Assembly: GCF_900996235.1 (NCBI RefSeq)
Contig: NZ_CAAJGM010000022.1
Span: forward strand, 1 to 64,000
Origin: Paraburkholderia sp. BCC1885
Lineage (GTDB): Bacteria; Pseudomonadota; Gammaproteobacteria; Burkholderiales; Burkholderiaceae
Length of the DNA: 64,000 nucleotides
Direction: 5' to 3'
The notes under the pieces: generated by a model
What the model was told of the DNA's origin: nothing
What the model saw: the letters and a program-made list of their open reading frames with translations, nothing else
Databases searched by the model: none
Program-made: the position numbers and the translations under genes
In this document: positions 8,557 to 18,127 of the stretch, one piece after another
Layout: every line of letters begins with the position of its first letter
Position numbering within the stretch: the stretch's first letter is position 1

Positions 8557-9056
8557 TCTTTCCGGCGCACCGATCAACAGTTCATTCGAGCGCCCTTGCT
8601 GATCTTCTCGACGGTCTTTTTTTCCTCGCGCAGCGGGAGGCCGACGACATTCGTGCCCTCTGGCCCTTCCTGCGCAAACACTTCCCGGTTGCCAAAGCAA
8701 ACGTATGCAACGAGAAGTAGTAGGCAAGCCGGCCGCACGTCCGCTGGATATGTGTTGTCCCTCGGATAAGCGGCCAAAACCCTCTAGTGATGGGAGAACG
8801 CCCGACCGGTCATCGCAGAGCACCGCCAAAGTGCTGATCGCCAGTACGTCAAATAGATACTTGCCTCCCTCGGTAGCACGCCGCAGCGCGCCATAGCTTC
8901 CACTGTTCTTATAGCTTACCCTGCAACAGGAAACGATGTTTTTTTCATGACATTGCTTCCGATAACAGTCTTTGACTCCCGCTTAACCTAGCCCGAATCT
9001 CACGGCTGCGGCACGTCTTTGTGCCGCGTGTCGTGCGGGAAAAAGCGGAGGCCGGG
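8557..9056. other. Left flank of the conjugation module; no recognised gene
   Basis: About 500 bp with only short frames. A minus-strand frame at 8574-8777 (67 residues with a hydrophobic LLLLVAYVCF stretch) matches nothing I know. GTG 9021 would extend traG by 12 codons but has no Shine-Dalgarno sequence. The boundary between the conjugative element and the flank must lie in here, but no direct repeat or att site was identified. Confidence 0.35.
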
Positions 9057-11087
9057 ATGCAAGGTCAAGGCGTGTTGTTCGGGCAGATTGCCGTCGTGTT
9101 CGGCATTGTGTTCGCCGGCGTGTGGGCTGCCACACAATGGACAGCCGCTGCCCTGGGCTATCAGCTGCGCCTTGGCTCGCCGTGGTTCGACTTTCTCGAT
9201 ACGCCGGTCTATCACCCGTGGCGGCTGTTCGAGTGGTGGTTCCTGTTCGACGGCTATGCACCGCACATCTTCAGCATAGGCGGTGCCATCGCGGGCAGCG
9301 GCGGCCTGATTGCTGCGCTGGTCGCCATCGCCATGTCGGTGTGGCGCTCGCGGCAATCGAAGCTCGTCACGACCTACGGTTCGGCACGCTGGGCCGAATC
9401 CGCCGACATACACAAGGCCGGCCTCGACAAACCGGCCGGCATCTTCCTCGGCCTGCATCGCGGCCAATACCTGCGTCATGAAGGCCCGGAACACGTCCTG
9501 ACCTTCGCGCCGACGCGCTCCGGTAAGGGCGTCGGCCTCGTCGTGCCAACGCTGTTGAGCTGGCCTGCGTCGGCCGTTATCCACGACATCAAGGGCGAGA
9601 ACTGGAGCATCACCGCCGGCTGGCGCTCGCGCTTCTCGCATTGCCTGCTGTTCAACCCGACCGATGCGAAGTCGGCCGCGTACAACCCGCTGCTCGAAGT
9701 CCGGCGTGGCGCGCATGAAGTGCGCGACGTGCAGAACATCGCGGACATCCTCGTTGATCCGGAAGGCGCACTCGAACGTCGCAACCATTGGGAGAAGACC
9801 TCGCATGCGCTGCTGGTCGGTGCCATCTTGCACGTGCTCTATGCGGTCGAGGACAAGACACTGCGCGGCGTCGCCAATTTCCTTTCCGATCCCGCGTGCC
9901 CATTCGAGCTGACGCTGCACCGGATGATGACCACGCGACACTTGGGCACTGATCAGGGAAATCGGCCACATCCTGTCGTCGCATCGGCCGCCCGCGAGGT
10001 GTTGAACAAGTCGGACAACGAGCGCTCGGGCGTGCTGTCCACCGCCATGTCGTTCCTCGGTCTGTACCGCGATCCCACCGTGGCCGAAGTCACGTCGCGC
10101 TGCGACTGGCGCATCGCCGACTTGATCGCATCCGAATCCCCCGTCTCGCTGTACCTCGTCGTGCCGCCATCCGACATCAGCCGCACGAAACCGCTGGTGC
10201 GCCTGATCCTCAACCAGATCGGCCGGCGGCTCACCGAATCCCTCGACGGCAGCGACGGCGTCGCGCGTCGTCACAAGTTGCTGTTGATGCTCGACGAGTT
10301 TCCGGCGCTGGGCCGGCTCGACTTCTTCGAGACGGCGCTGGCCTTCATGGCCGGCTACGGCATCCGCAGCTTTCTCATTGCGCAGTCGCTGAACCAGATC
10401 GACAAAGCCTACGGCCAGAACCATTCCATCCTCGACAACTGCCATGTGCGCGTGACGTTCGCCACCAACGACGAACGCACCGCCAAGCGCATCTCCGAAA
10501 CGCTCGGCACCGCGACCGAGCTGCGCGCGCAGCGCAACTACGCCGGCCATCGGCTCGCGCCGTGGCTCGGGCACCTGATGGTGTCTCGCCAGGAAACCGC
10601 GCGCCCACTGTTGACGCCAGGCGAAGTGATGCAGCTTCCGCCCGACGACGCCGTGGTGATGGTGTCCAGCGTCGCGCCGATTCGCGCCAAGAAGCTGCGT
10701 TACTACACCGACGCCAATTTCAAGCGCCGCGTGTTGCCACCGCCCACCCTTGCGGTCGGGCGCTATGTCGATGCGCCACCGCAACGACCCGACGACTGGA
10801 GTGGGCTGGCAATTCCTGCCGTTTCCGTTGCGCCCGCCGTTACCGGCTTCGCGGGCGATGACGCCGGCATGGCCGACGGCGGCGGCCCACGCCGTCAGCC
10901 CGAACTCTCCGAAGTCGCCGAATACAGCCCCGAACCGCAGCCTGCCGGCACCGACCTGGCGCTGCTCGATGACGACGACGACCTGCCGTTGCCCGCTTTT
11001 CCCTCTTCCCCCCGCCAGCTCGACCCGGCCATGCAGCGCACGGCCCGACTGGTGTCCCTCGACCAACAAGACGGGATCGAGCTATGA
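9057..11087 (+). CDS. traG: Conjugative coupling protein TraG (VirD4-like ATPase)
   Basis: Inner-membrane ATPase that brings the relaxase-DNA complex to the mating channel. About 676 residues from ATG 9057, which has GGAGG at 9047-9051. Two N-terminal membrane segments (about residues 8-35 and 72-95) precede the Walker A APTRSGKGVG (151-160); Walker B LLLMLDEFPALG is near residue 412. The tail past about 590 is acidic and proline-rich. It is the first gene of a run in which each stop overlaps the next start (ATGA). Its usual upstream partners, relaxase and TraF peptidase, are missing. Confidence 0.93.
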   Translation: MQGQGVLFGQIAVVFGIVFAGVWAATQWTAAALGYQLRLGSPWFDFLDTPVYHPWRLFEWWFLFDGYAPHIFSIGGAIAGSGGLIAALVAIAMSVWRSRQSKLVTTYGSARWAESADIHKAGLDKPAGIFLGLHRGQYLRHEGPEHVLTFAPTRSGKGVGLVVPTLLSWPASAVIHDIKGENWSITAGWRSRFSHCLLFNPTDAKSAAYNPLLEVRRGAHEVRDVQNIADILVDPEGALERRNHWEKTSHALLVGAILHVLYAVEDKTLRGVANFLSDPACPFELTLHRMMTTRHLGTDQGNRPHPVVASAAREVLNKSDNERSGVLSTAMSFLGLYRDPTVAEVTSRCDWRIADLIASESPVSLYLVVPPSDISRTKPLVRLILNQIGRRLTESLDGSDGVARRHKLLLMLDEFPALGRLDFFETALAFMAGYGIRSFLIAQSLNQIDKAYGQNHSILDNCHVRVTFATNDERTAKRISETLGTATELRAQRNYAGHRLAPWLGHLMVSRQETARPLLTPGEVMQLPPDDAVVMVSSVAPIRAKKLRYYTDANFKRRVLPPPTLAVGRYVDAPPQRPDDWSGLAIPAVSVAPAVTGFAGDDAGMADGGGPRRQPELSEVAEYSPEPQPAGTDLALLDDDDDLPLPAFPSSPRQLDPAMQRTARLVSLDQQDGIEL

Positions 11088-11560
11088 GCCAGTACCGCCT
11101 CAACCTGTTCATTCCGCGCGAACACGCCAAACGCCTCGACGAGCTGGCCGTCAAGAAAGGCGTATCCAAGTCGTCCATCGTCGCGGCGGCACTCTCATCG
11201 TGGCTGTCGCCGGACGCGGGCGACCAGCGCGAGGCGGCCATCGCCAGGCGCCTCGACCGACTGACGCGCCAGTTCGAGCGGCTGGAGCGCGACCAGAACA
11301 TCGAGATAGAAACGCTGGCGCTGTTCGTCCGCTACTTCCTGACCGTCAGCACTCCGGTTCCCGAAGCGCACCAGGACGCGGCCCGCGCGCAGGGCAAGGT
11401 GCGTTTCGAGCAGTTTGTCGAACAGCTCGGCCGGCATCTGATGCGCGGGCGCAGTCTCGTGCGCGACGTGGTGGACGAGCTGAACCCCGACGCCGTGCGG
11501 CTCGACGATACGGCGGCGCAAGCCGAAGCTCTTGACCGTGATGCGGAGCGTGCCACATGA
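11084..11560 (+). CDS. Ribbon-helix-helix (CopG-like) protein of the conjugation operon
   Basis: 158 residues. The N terminus YRLNLFIPREHAKRLDELAVKKG and KSSIVAAAL form a ribbon-helix-helix DNA-binding fold; the rest is helical and charged, with no membrane segment. A gene of this kind commonly sits between traG and trbB in Tn4371-like elements, where it is annotated as a CopG-family regulator. ATGA overlaps at both ends place it in the same transcript. It could autoregulate the operon or act near oriT; neither is shown. Confidence 0.82.
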   Translation: MSQYRLNLFIPREHAKRLDELAVKKGVSKSSIVAAALSSWLSPDAGDQREAAIARRLDRLTRQFERLERDQNIEIETLALFVRYFLTVSTPVPEAHQDAARAQGKVRFEQFVEQLGRHLMRGRSLVRDVVDELNPDAVRLDDTAAQAEALDRDAERAT

Positions 11561-12582
11561 GCGCCGTTCCCCAGTCCTTCGCCAGCACCTCGCTCGACCG
11601 GCGCATCCGCATGTTGCGCACGGCAATGGGGCCAGTCATCGCCGCCGCCCTCGAAGACCCGGACGTGGTGGAAATCATGCTCAACCCCGACCGCTCCCTG
11701 TGGGTCGATCGGCTGTCGTCCGGTCGCGCGCCACTGGGCGTCGAACTGTCCGAAGCGGATGGCGAACGCATCATTCGCCTGGTCGCCGCGCACGTCGGCG
11801 CGGAAGTGCATCGCGGCCAGCCGCTCCTGACCGCCGAGCTGCCGGAAACCGGCGAACGCTTCGAGGGCATCCTGCCGCCGGCGTCTCCCGGCCCGGCGTT
11901 CGCGCTGCGCAAGCGCGCCCTGGGCGTGATCCCGCTCGATCACTACGTCGCCGACGGCATGATGACCGACGCGCAGGCGACGTTCCTGCGCGATGCCGTG
12001 CGCGAGCGGCAGAACATCCTGATCGCGGGCGGCACCAGCACCGGCAAGACCACGCTCGCCAATGCCTTGCTTGCGGAAATCGCTGCCACGGGCGACCGCG
12101 TGCTGGTGCTCGAAGACACCATCGAGCTGCAATGCACGGCGCGCGACCACGTACCGCTGCGCACGCGCGCGGGCGTCGTGTCGATGACCGAGCTGGTGCG
12201 CGCCACGATGCGGCTGCGCCCCGACCGCGTGATCGTCGGCGAGGTACGCGGCGGCGAAGCGCTGGATCTCATCAAGGTGTGGGGCACCGGCCATCCCGGT
12301 GGCATCGCCACCATCCATGCTGGTTCCGCGCTGGGCGCGCTGCTGCGCTTGGAGCAACTGATTCTCGAAGTGGCCGTGAATCCGCCGCGGGCGCTCGTCG
12401 CCGAGGCGGTCAACGTCGTCGTCCACATCGCCGGCCGTGGCCGGCGCCGCCGCATCGAGAGCATTGCCCGCGTGCTTGGCTTCGATGGCGTGGGCTATCG
12501 CCTCGCGGATGCGCTGGAGCCACTGCTTCCAGAGCTGCCGTTTTCTTCCTCGTCTCTCAACCCCTCTGGAGAACTGCCATGA
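11557..12582 (+). CDS. trbB: Conjugal transfer ATPase TrbB (VirB11-like)
   Basis: Hexameric cytoplasmic traffic ATPase that powers pilus assembly and substrate hand-over. 341 residues. Walker A GGTSTGKTTLA at about 157-167, an Asp box LEDTIELQC just after, Walker B with the GEVRGGEALDLIK segment, and the His box GHPGGIATIHAGS. The start overlaps the previous stop by 4 nt, and its own stop overlaps trbC in the same way. Confidence 0.95.
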   Translation: MSAVPQSFASTSLDRRIRMLRTAMGPVIAAALEDPDVVEIMLNPDRSLWVDRLSSGRAPLGVELSEADGERIIRLVAAHVGAEVHRGQPLLTAELPETGERFEGILPPASPGPAFALRKRALGVIPLDHYVADGMMTDAQATFLRDAVRERQNILIAGGTSTGKTTLANALLAEIAATGDRVLVLEDTIELQCTARDHVPLRTRAGVVSMTELVRATMRLRPDRVIVGEVRGGEALDLIKVWGTGHPGGIATIHAGSALGALLRLEQLILEVAVNPPRALVAEAVNVVVHIAGRGRRRRIESIARVLGFDGVGYRLADALEPLLPELPFSSSSLNPSGELP

Positions 12583-12962
12583 CGCAGATGCACGCCCCTG
12601 CTTTCCGTATTTCCGTAAATCCGCCTTCGTGCCTCGCTCGCCTGCGGTGCCTGGCCGGCCCCGCATATCACGGCCTGCTGCTCGCCGCCGTCATGCTGAT
12701 GACGGCTGGCACGGCGAAGGCATCAGGCTCGTCGATGCCCTGGGAAACGCCGCTGCAATCCATCCTCGATTCGATCCAGGGGCCGGTCGCCAAGATCGTC
12801 GCGGTGCTCATCATCATTTCGACGGGCCTGGCGCTCGCCTTCGGCGACACCTCGGGTGGCTTTCGCAAGCTGATCCAGATCGTGTTCGGGTTGAGCATCG
12901 CGTTCGCGGCGTCCTCGTTCTTCCTGTCGTTCTTCAGCTTTTCCGGCGGGGCCGTCGTATGA
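12579..12962 (+). CDS. trbC: Conjugative pilin precursor TrbC (VirB2-like)
   Basis: Prepilin that is processed and assembled into the mating pilus. 127 residues: a long N-terminal leader ending in a hydrophobic signal (GLLLAAVMLMTAGTAKA), then two hydrophobic helices (VAKIVAVLIIISTGLALAFG and IQIVFGLSIAFAASSFFL) split by a short polar turn, the pilin pattern. ATGA overlaps with trbB and trbD. Confidence 0.92.
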   Translation: MTQMHAPAFRISVNPPSCLARLRCLAGPAYHGLLLAAVMLMTAGTAKASGSSMPWETPLQSILDSIQGPVAKIVAVLIIISTGLALAFGDTSGGFRKLIQIVFGLSIAFAASSFFLSFFSFSGGAVV

Positions 12963-13228
12963 GCACGGCCAACGACCTGCCGGGCTTCGAGGTGCCGCTG
13001 CATCGGTCGCTCACCGAGCCGATCCTGATGGGCGGTGCGCCGCGCACCGTGGCGATTGCCAACGGCACGCTTTCCGGTGCCGTGGGACTCGGCCTGCAAC
13101 TGTGGATTCCCGGCATCGCGCTCTGGATCGTCGGCCATTCGCTGGCCGTGTGGGGCGCGCGCGTCGATCCGCAGTTCATGCAGGTGTTCGCCCGGCACCT
13201 GAAGCATAAGCCGTTGCTGGACGTGTGA
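12959..13228 (+). CDS. trbD: Conjugal transfer protein TrbD (VirB3-like)
   Basis: Small inner-membrane component. 89 residues, with LPGFEVPLHRSLTEPILMGGAPR before one long hydrophobic hairpin (about residues 30-63), which is the VirB3/TrbD signature. It lies between the pilin and VirB4-like genes as expected. It is followed by GAGGAGG, the Shine-Dalgarno sequence of trbE. Confidence 0.92.
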   Translation: MSTANDLPGFEVPLHRSLTEPILMGGAPRTVAIANGTLSGAVGLGLQLWIPGIALWIVGHSLAVWGARVDPQFMQVFARHLKHKPLLDV

Positions 13229-13241
13229 GGAGGATGCCGCG

Positions 13242-15692
13242 ATGCTTAACCTCGCCGAATACCGTCATCGTCCGGCCTTGCTCGCCGACTGGCTGCCGTG
13301 GGCCGGACTCGTCGCGCCCGGCGTTGTGCTGAACAAGGACGGCAGTTTCCAGCGCACGGCGCGCTTTCGCGGCCCCGACCTGGACAGCGCGACGCAGGGC
13401 GAGCTGGTCGCCACCACGGCCCGGCTGAACAACGCGCTGCGCCGCTGCGGTTCCGGCTGGGCCTTTTACATCGAAGCCGAGCGCCGGCCGGCGGCCGACT
13501 ATCCGCACTCCGATTTCCCCGAGCCGCTGTCGTGGCTGGTCGATGAAGAACGCCGTGCCACGTTCGAGGAATCCGGCAGTCACTTCGAGAGCGTCTATCA
13601 CCTGACGCTGCAATACCTGCCGCCGGAGGAATCGCGCACCCGCGCCGCCGGGCTGCTGTACGAGAACCGGCCGACCGAAGGCGTGGACTGGCGCGAGCGC
13701 CTGACGGCCTTCGTCGCGGAGACGGATCGGCTCTACGACCTGCTCGACGGCGTGATGCCCGAAATCGCGTGGCTAGACGACGGCGAAACGCTGACCTACC
13801 TGCACGGCACCATCTCGACGCGACGCTATCGCGTCGGCATGCCCGAAGTGCCGTTTCACCTCGACGCGCTGCTAGCCGACGCGCCGCTGATCGGCGGGCT
13901 GGCGCCAATACTCGGCGACCAGCACCTGCGCGTGGTGACAGTGCGCGGCTTTCCGACCTCGACCTGGCCGGGGATTCTGGATGACCTCAACCGGCTTGGC
14001 TTCGCCTATCGCTGGTCAACCCGGTTCCTCTGCATGGACAAGTCCGAGGCCGAGAAGGAGCTGGGCCGTCTGCGCCGGCAGTGGTTCGCCAAGCGCAAGA
14101 ACGTCCTCGCGCTACTGCGCGAAACCATCTTCCAGCAGGAAAGCCCGCTGGTCGATACCGACGCCAGCAACAAGTCGGCCGACGCCGATGGCGCGATGCA
14201 GGAACTCGGCAGCGATCAGGTTGCTTTCGGTTTCGTCACGGCGACCGTGACCGTGCTCGATAACGATGCCGACACGGCCGACGAGAAGCTGCGCCAAGTA
14301 GAGCGCGTGATTCAGGGCCGGGGCTTCGTGACGATTCCCGAAACCCTCAATTCGGTGGAGGCGTGGTTGTCGTCGGTGCCGGGCAATGCGTATGCGAATG
14401 TCCGCCAGCCCATCGTCTCGACGCTGAATCTCGCGCATCTGATGCCGGTGTCGGCAGTGTGGGCCGGGCCGGAGAAGAACGAGCATCTCGACGGCCCGCC
14501 GCTGATCATCACCCGCACCGAAGGCGCAACGCCGTTCAGGCTGGTGACGCACATCGGTGACGTGGGGCACACGCTGATCGCCGGCCCGACCGGCATGGGC
14601 AAGTCCGTCCTGCTCGCCACGCTGGCGATGCAATTCCGCCGCTATCCCGGCGCGCGCATTTTCGCTTTCGACATGGGCCGCTCGATGCGGGCAACGGCGC
14701 TGGGCCTTGGTGGCGAGTATTACGACCTCGGCGCCGATGGCGCGATCGCGTTCCAGCCGCTCGCGCGCATCGACCAGGAGGGCTATCGCACCTGGGCCGC
14801 CGAATGGGTCGAAGGTCGCCTGACGCACGAAGGCGTTGCCGTCGGCCCCGACGAGAAGGCGGCCATCTGGTCGGCGCTCGGCAGTCTCGCCGGTGCGCCG
14901 GTCGAACAGCGCACGCTTACGGGCCTGTCGGTGCTACTGCAATCGAATGCGCTGCGCCAGGCGCTTGCGCCGTATGTGCTCGGTGGCGCGCACGGCAAGC
15001 TGCTCGATGCCGACCACGACCGGCTCGGCATGGCCGACGTGCAGTGCTTCGAGATGGAAGAACTGATGCACAGCAAGGCCGCAGTGCTGGCCGTGCTGGG
15101 CTATCTGTTCGCACGCTTCGACGAGCGGTTCGACGGCGCACCGACGCTGCTGATCCTCGACGAATCCTGGCTGTTCCTCGATGACCCGGTATTTGCCGCT
15201 CGCATCCGGCAATGGCTCAAGACGCTGCGCAAGAAAAACGTGTCGGTGATCTTTTCCACGCAGTCGCTCGCGGACATCAAGGATTCGAGCATCGCTCCCG
15301 CGATCATCGAGAGCTGCGCCAGCCGCATCTTTCTGCCGAACCCGCAGGCCACCGAGCCACAGATTCGCACGATCTACGAAGGCTTCGGCCTCAACAGCCG
15401 GCAGATCGAGATCGTCGCCACCGCGCAGCCCAAGCGCGACTACTACTACCAGTCGCGCGCAGGCAATCGCCTGTTCGACCTCGACCTGGGGCCGGTCACG
15501 CTCGCGTTCGCGGGCGCATCCACACCCCAAGACCAGCGCGACATCGACCGTGTGCTGACGCAAGCCGGCGCACCCGGCTTCGCCGGCGCGTGGCTGCGTC
15601 ATCGCGGCCTTGATTGGGCGGCCGACCTCTTGCCGTCGGCGCCATCCGCTGCGTCCTTTCTCGCTCCTCAACTGCTGGAGGTTTCGCCATGA
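13242..15692 (+). CDS. trbE: Conjugal transfer ATPase TrbE (VirB4-like)
   Basis: Largest ATPase of the channel, needed for pilus extension and substrate transfer. 816 residues. Walker A AGPTGMGKSVLL at about 446-457 and Walker B TLLILDESWLFLDD near 634-647; the family motif FSTQSLADIKDS follows. The N-terminal half has the CagE/TrbE/VirB layout. GAGGAGG precedes the ATG. Its stop overlaps trbJ by 4 nt. Confidence 0.95.
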   Translation: MLNLAEYRHRPALLADWLPWAGLVAPGVVLNKDGSFQRTARFRGPDLDSATQGELVATTARLNNALRRCGSGWAFYIEAERRPAADYPHSDFPEPLSWLVDEERRATFEESGSHFESVYHLTLQYLPPEESRTRAAGLLYENRPTEGVDWRERLTAFVAETDRLYDLLDGVMPEIAWLDDGETLTYLHGTISTRRYRVGMPEVPFHLDALLADAPLIGGLAPILGDQHLRVVTVRGFPTSTWPGILDDLNRLGFAYRWSTRFLCMDKSEAEKELGRLRRQWFAKRKNVLALLRETIFQQESPLVDTDASNKSADADGAMQELGSDQVAFGFVTATVTVLDNDADTADEKLRQVERVIQGRGFVTIPETLNSVEAWLSSVPGNAYANVRQPIVSTLNLAHLMPVSAVWAGPEKNEHLDGPPLIITRTEGATPFRLVTHIGDVGHTLIAGPTGMGKSVLLATLAMQFRRYPGARIFAFDMGRSMRATALGLGGEYYDLGADGAIAFQPLARIDQEGYRTWAAEWVEGRLTHEGVAVGPDEKAAIWSALGSLAGAPVEQRTLTGLSVLLQSNALRQALAPYVLGGAHGKLLDADHDRLGMADVQCFEMEELMHSKAAVLAVLGYLFARFDERFDGAPTLLILDESWLFLDDPVFAARIRQWLKTLRKKNVSVIFSTQSLADIKDSSIAPAIIESCASRIFLPNPQATEPQIRTIYEGFGLNSRQIEIVATAQPKRDYYYQSRAGNRLFDLDLGPVTLAFAGASTPQDQRDIDRVLTQAGAPGFAGAWLRHRGLDWAADLLPSAPSAASFLAPQLLEVSP

Positions 15693-16417
15693 AGATTCGC
15701 TTTCTCGCCATCGCTGTTGCCACGTTGATCGGCGTCATGCCTGCTGCGCACGCGCAATGGGCCGTCATCGACGCGACCAATCTCGTGCAGAACACGATGA
15801 CGGCCGCGCGCACGCTGGAGCAGATCAACAACCAGGTCCGGCAACTCCAGAATCAGGCGCAGTCGCTGATAAATCAGGCGCGCAATCTGGAGAGCTTGCC
15901 GTTCAACGTCGTCAGTCGGCTGCAATCAACGCTGGCGACCACGCAGCAGCTCATCACGCAAGCACAGGGACTGGCGTTCCAGGTGCAGAGCATGGATCAG
16001 CAGTTCGCGCAGTTGTACCGGCAGCAGTACGCCGCGACCGTGAGCGGCAATCAGATGTACCAGGACGCGCACCAGCGCTGGCAGAACACGCTCAACGGCT
16101 TGCAGACCGCGATGCAGATGCAGGCGCAGGTGTCGCAGAACGTGACCACTGACCAGGGCGTGCTCACCGACCTCGTGAGCCAGAGCCAGTCGGCGACCGG
16201 CGCACTGCAAGCACAGCAGGCGACCAACCAGCTTTTGGCCTTGCAGGCCAAGCAGTCGATCCAGGCGCAGCAGCTTCAGCTTACGCAGGGTCGCGCGTCG
16301 GCGCTGGAACTGGCGCGGCAGGCTGCCGCCGTTGAACAGGGCCGCGTCATCACGCAGCGGTTCCTCGGCACCGGCACGCCGTACACGCCGGAAACCGTGA
16401 GCTTCTACGGGAACTGA
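15689..16417 (+). CDS. trbJ: Conjugal transfer protein TrbJ (VirB5-like)
   Basis: Periplasmic, minor pilus-tip component. 242 residues with a signal peptide (KIRFLAIAVATLIGVMPAAHA, probable cleavage after residue 22, AHA|QW). The mature part is rich in Gln and Asn and strongly coiled-coil (LEQINNQVRQLQNQAQSLI), as usual for TrbJ. ATG 15689 is preferred because it starts the signal peptide and overlaps the trbE stop. Confidence 0.92.
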   Translation: MKIRFLAIAVATLIGVMPAAHAQWAVIDATNLVQNTMTAARTLEQINNQVRQLQNQAQSLINQARNLESLPFNVVSRLQSTLATTQQLITQAQGLAFQVQSMDQQFAQLYRQQYAATVSGNQMYQDAHQRWQNTLNGLQTAMQMQAQVSQNVTTDQGVLTDLVSQSQSATGALQAQQATNQLLALQAKQSIQAQQLQLTQGRASALELARQAAAVEQGRVITQRFLGTGTPYTPETVSFYGN

Positions 16418-16422
16418 CGGCC

Positions 16423-16728
16423 ATGAACCGCGTGCCCGTCCTGTTCGTCATCGCGTGCCTGGTGGCCGGTTGCGACCGGCCGCAGGCGCTGTCGGTCGAT
16501 GCGCTCGCCGCCGACCCCGCGCGGCTGCACACGTTGCACGGGCAATGCCTGCGCGGCCAGCACGACGCCGCGTTCTGCGCGCACGTTGAACAAGCCAACC
16601 TGCGGCGCTTTTTCTCCGGGCGCGTCGGCCCCGGCGAGTACCAGACGCTCGCCGATCTGCCGCCCATTCCGGCCAGCTTCGACGGGTCAGTACCAACGGC
16701 GGGCGAACCGACGGAGCAACGGCCATGA
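16423..16728 (+). CDS. TrbK-like entry-exclusion lipoprotein
   Basis: 101 residues with a lipoprotein signal: short N region, hydrophobic FVIACLVAGC, lipidated Cys at residue 17. It sits between trbJ and trbL, the position of TrbK, which blocks redundant mating in RP4. Sequence similarity to RP4 TrbK cannot be claimed from reading alone; the call rests on position, size and lipobox. Its stop overlaps trbL (ATGA). Confidence 0.72.
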   Translation: MNRVPVLFVIACLVAGCDRPQALSVDALAADPARLHTLHGQCLRGQHDAAFCAHVEQANLRRFFSGRVGPGEYQTLADLPPIPASFDGSVPTAGEPTEQRP

Positions 16729-18104
16729 ACGATGTTTCGATCATCGACCACTTCCTTAATGTCTTCTCCACCTACATCGACTCGGGCTTTGGTCTGCTGC
16801 GTGGCGAGGTCGGATTTCTGACCGCGACGCTGGTGGTCATCGACATGACGCTGGCGGGTCTTTACTGGTCACTCGGCCACGCCACCGGCCAGGGCGAAGA
16901 CGTGATGGCGAAGCTCATCCGCAAGGTGCTCTACGTCGGCGCCTTCGCCTACATCATCGGCAACTTCAACATGCTGTCCGGCGTCGTGTTCCGTTCCTTC
17001 GCCGACCTCGGCCTGACGGCTACCGGCTCGGCCGTGAGCATGGAGACGTTTCTGCAACCGGGACATCTCGCCAAGACCGGCATCGACGCCGGTATGCCGA
17101 TCCTCGAACAGATCAGCGACATGGCGGGCTTTCCCGAGGTGTTCATCAACATCACGCCCATCGTCGTGATGTTCCTCGCCTGGCTGACCGTCATCGTCTG
17201 TTTCTTCGTGCTCGCGGTGCAGCTTTTCATCACGTTGATCGAGTTCAAGCTGACCACGCTGGCCGGCTTTGTGCTGGTGCCGTTCGCACTGTGGAACAAG
17301 ACCGCGTTCCTTGCGGAAAAAGTGCTCGGCAACGTGGTGTCGGCGGGCATCAAGGTACAGGTGCTGGCCGTCATTGTTGGCATCGGTACGGGGTTGTTCG
17401 GGCAGTTCCCGACGGCGCCCAGCGAGCCGTCCATCGACCATGCGCTGGTGGTGATGCTGGCCTCGCTCGCGTTGCTTGCACTCGGCATATACGGGCCGGG
17501 CATTGCTACCGGCCTGGTATCCGGCGCACCGCAGCTCGGCGCGGGCGCGATGGCCGGCGCTGCCGTAGGCGCAGCCGGTACCGCTGTCGCCATCGGCGCG
17601 GCGGCTACGGGCGTCGGCGGTGCAGTGGTGGCCGGCGCACGCATGGCGCCAGCCGCCGCCAGCGCGCTCGGCAAAGGCGCACGCATGGCTGCATCCACGG
17701 CCAGCAGCGCCGGCTCGGCATTTCAGGCCGGTTCCGCTGCCGCCGGCGGCGGCGCGAAAGGCGCGATGGCGGGCTTCGGCAACGTCGCCAAGACCGGCGC
17801 GCAGGCCGTCGGCCAAAAGGCCGCCGCTGGCGCGCGCTCGTTCGGGCAACGCGCTGCCGCCGCGTTCCGCTCGGACAGCGCGGGTGAGTCCAGCGGCGGA
17901 GCGTCGCCTGGCGCGGCTGCATCCGGTGAATCCACCGCCAATTCCACCAGCTCCGCCACCGACCAGCCGCAGCCCGCGTGGGCCAAGCGCCTGCACCGCC
18001 GCCAGCAGATCACCCATGCCGCGACCACCGCCGCGCACACGCTGCACGGCGGGGACGGCGGCGGCTCGGCGCAAGGCCCGAGCCTGGGCCAACCCGACGA
18101 ATGA
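16725..18104 (+). CDS. trbL: Conjugal transfer protein TrbL (VirB6-like)
   Basis: Polytopic inner-membrane channel protein. 459 residues. Six or so hydrophobic segments lie between residues 20 and 265 (for example LTATLVVIDMTLAGLYWSL and MFLAWLTVIVCFFVLAVQLF). From about 270 the chain turns into an Ala/Gly/Ser-rich low-complexity tail of roughly 190 residues, typical of TrbL. The repetitive tail produces long open frames in other registers, which are not genes. Confidence 0.93.
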   Translation: MNDVSIIDHFLNVFSTYIDSGFGLLRGEVGFLTATLVVIDMTLAGLYWSLGHATGQGEDVMAKLIRKVLYVGAFAYIIGNFNMLSGVVFRSFADLGLTATGSAVSMETFLQPGHLAKTGIDAGMPILEQISDMAGFPEVFINITPIVVMFLAWLTVIVCFFVLAVQLFITLIEFKLTTLAGFVLVPFALWNKTAFLAEKVLGNVVSAGIKVQVLAVIVGIGTGLFGQFPTAPSEPSIDHALVVMLASLALLALGIYGPGIATGLVSGAPQLGAGAMAGAAVGAAGTAVAIGAAATGVGGAVVAGARMAPAAASALGKGARMAASTASSAGSAFQAGSAAAGGGAKGAMAGFGNVAKTGAQAVGQKAAAGARSFGQRAAAAFRSDSAGESSGGASPGAAASGESTANSTSSATDQPQPAWAKRLHRRQQITHAATTAAHTLHGGDGGGSAQGPSLGQPDE

Positions 18105-18127
18105 ACGCCCCTTGAGGAGAATCCGCC

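Noticed and set aside
8574-8777. Minus-strand 67-codon frame with a hydrophobic stretch
   Set aside because: No family, no Shine-Dalgarno sequence noticed, and it lies in border DNA; not enough to call a gene.
9000-11069. 689-codon open frame on the minus strand opposite traG
   Set aside because: High-GC antisense shadow of traG; composition is Arg/Gly/His rich, with no domain, and traG on the other strand has clear motifs.
11332-12666. Minus-strand frame of 444 codons opposite trbB
   Set aside because: Antisense shadow of trbB and neighbours; no recognisable protein features.
16869-18092. Minus-strand frame of 407 codons opposite trbL
   Set aside because: Arises from the Ala/Gly-rich repetitive tail of TrbL; low-complexity text without motifs.
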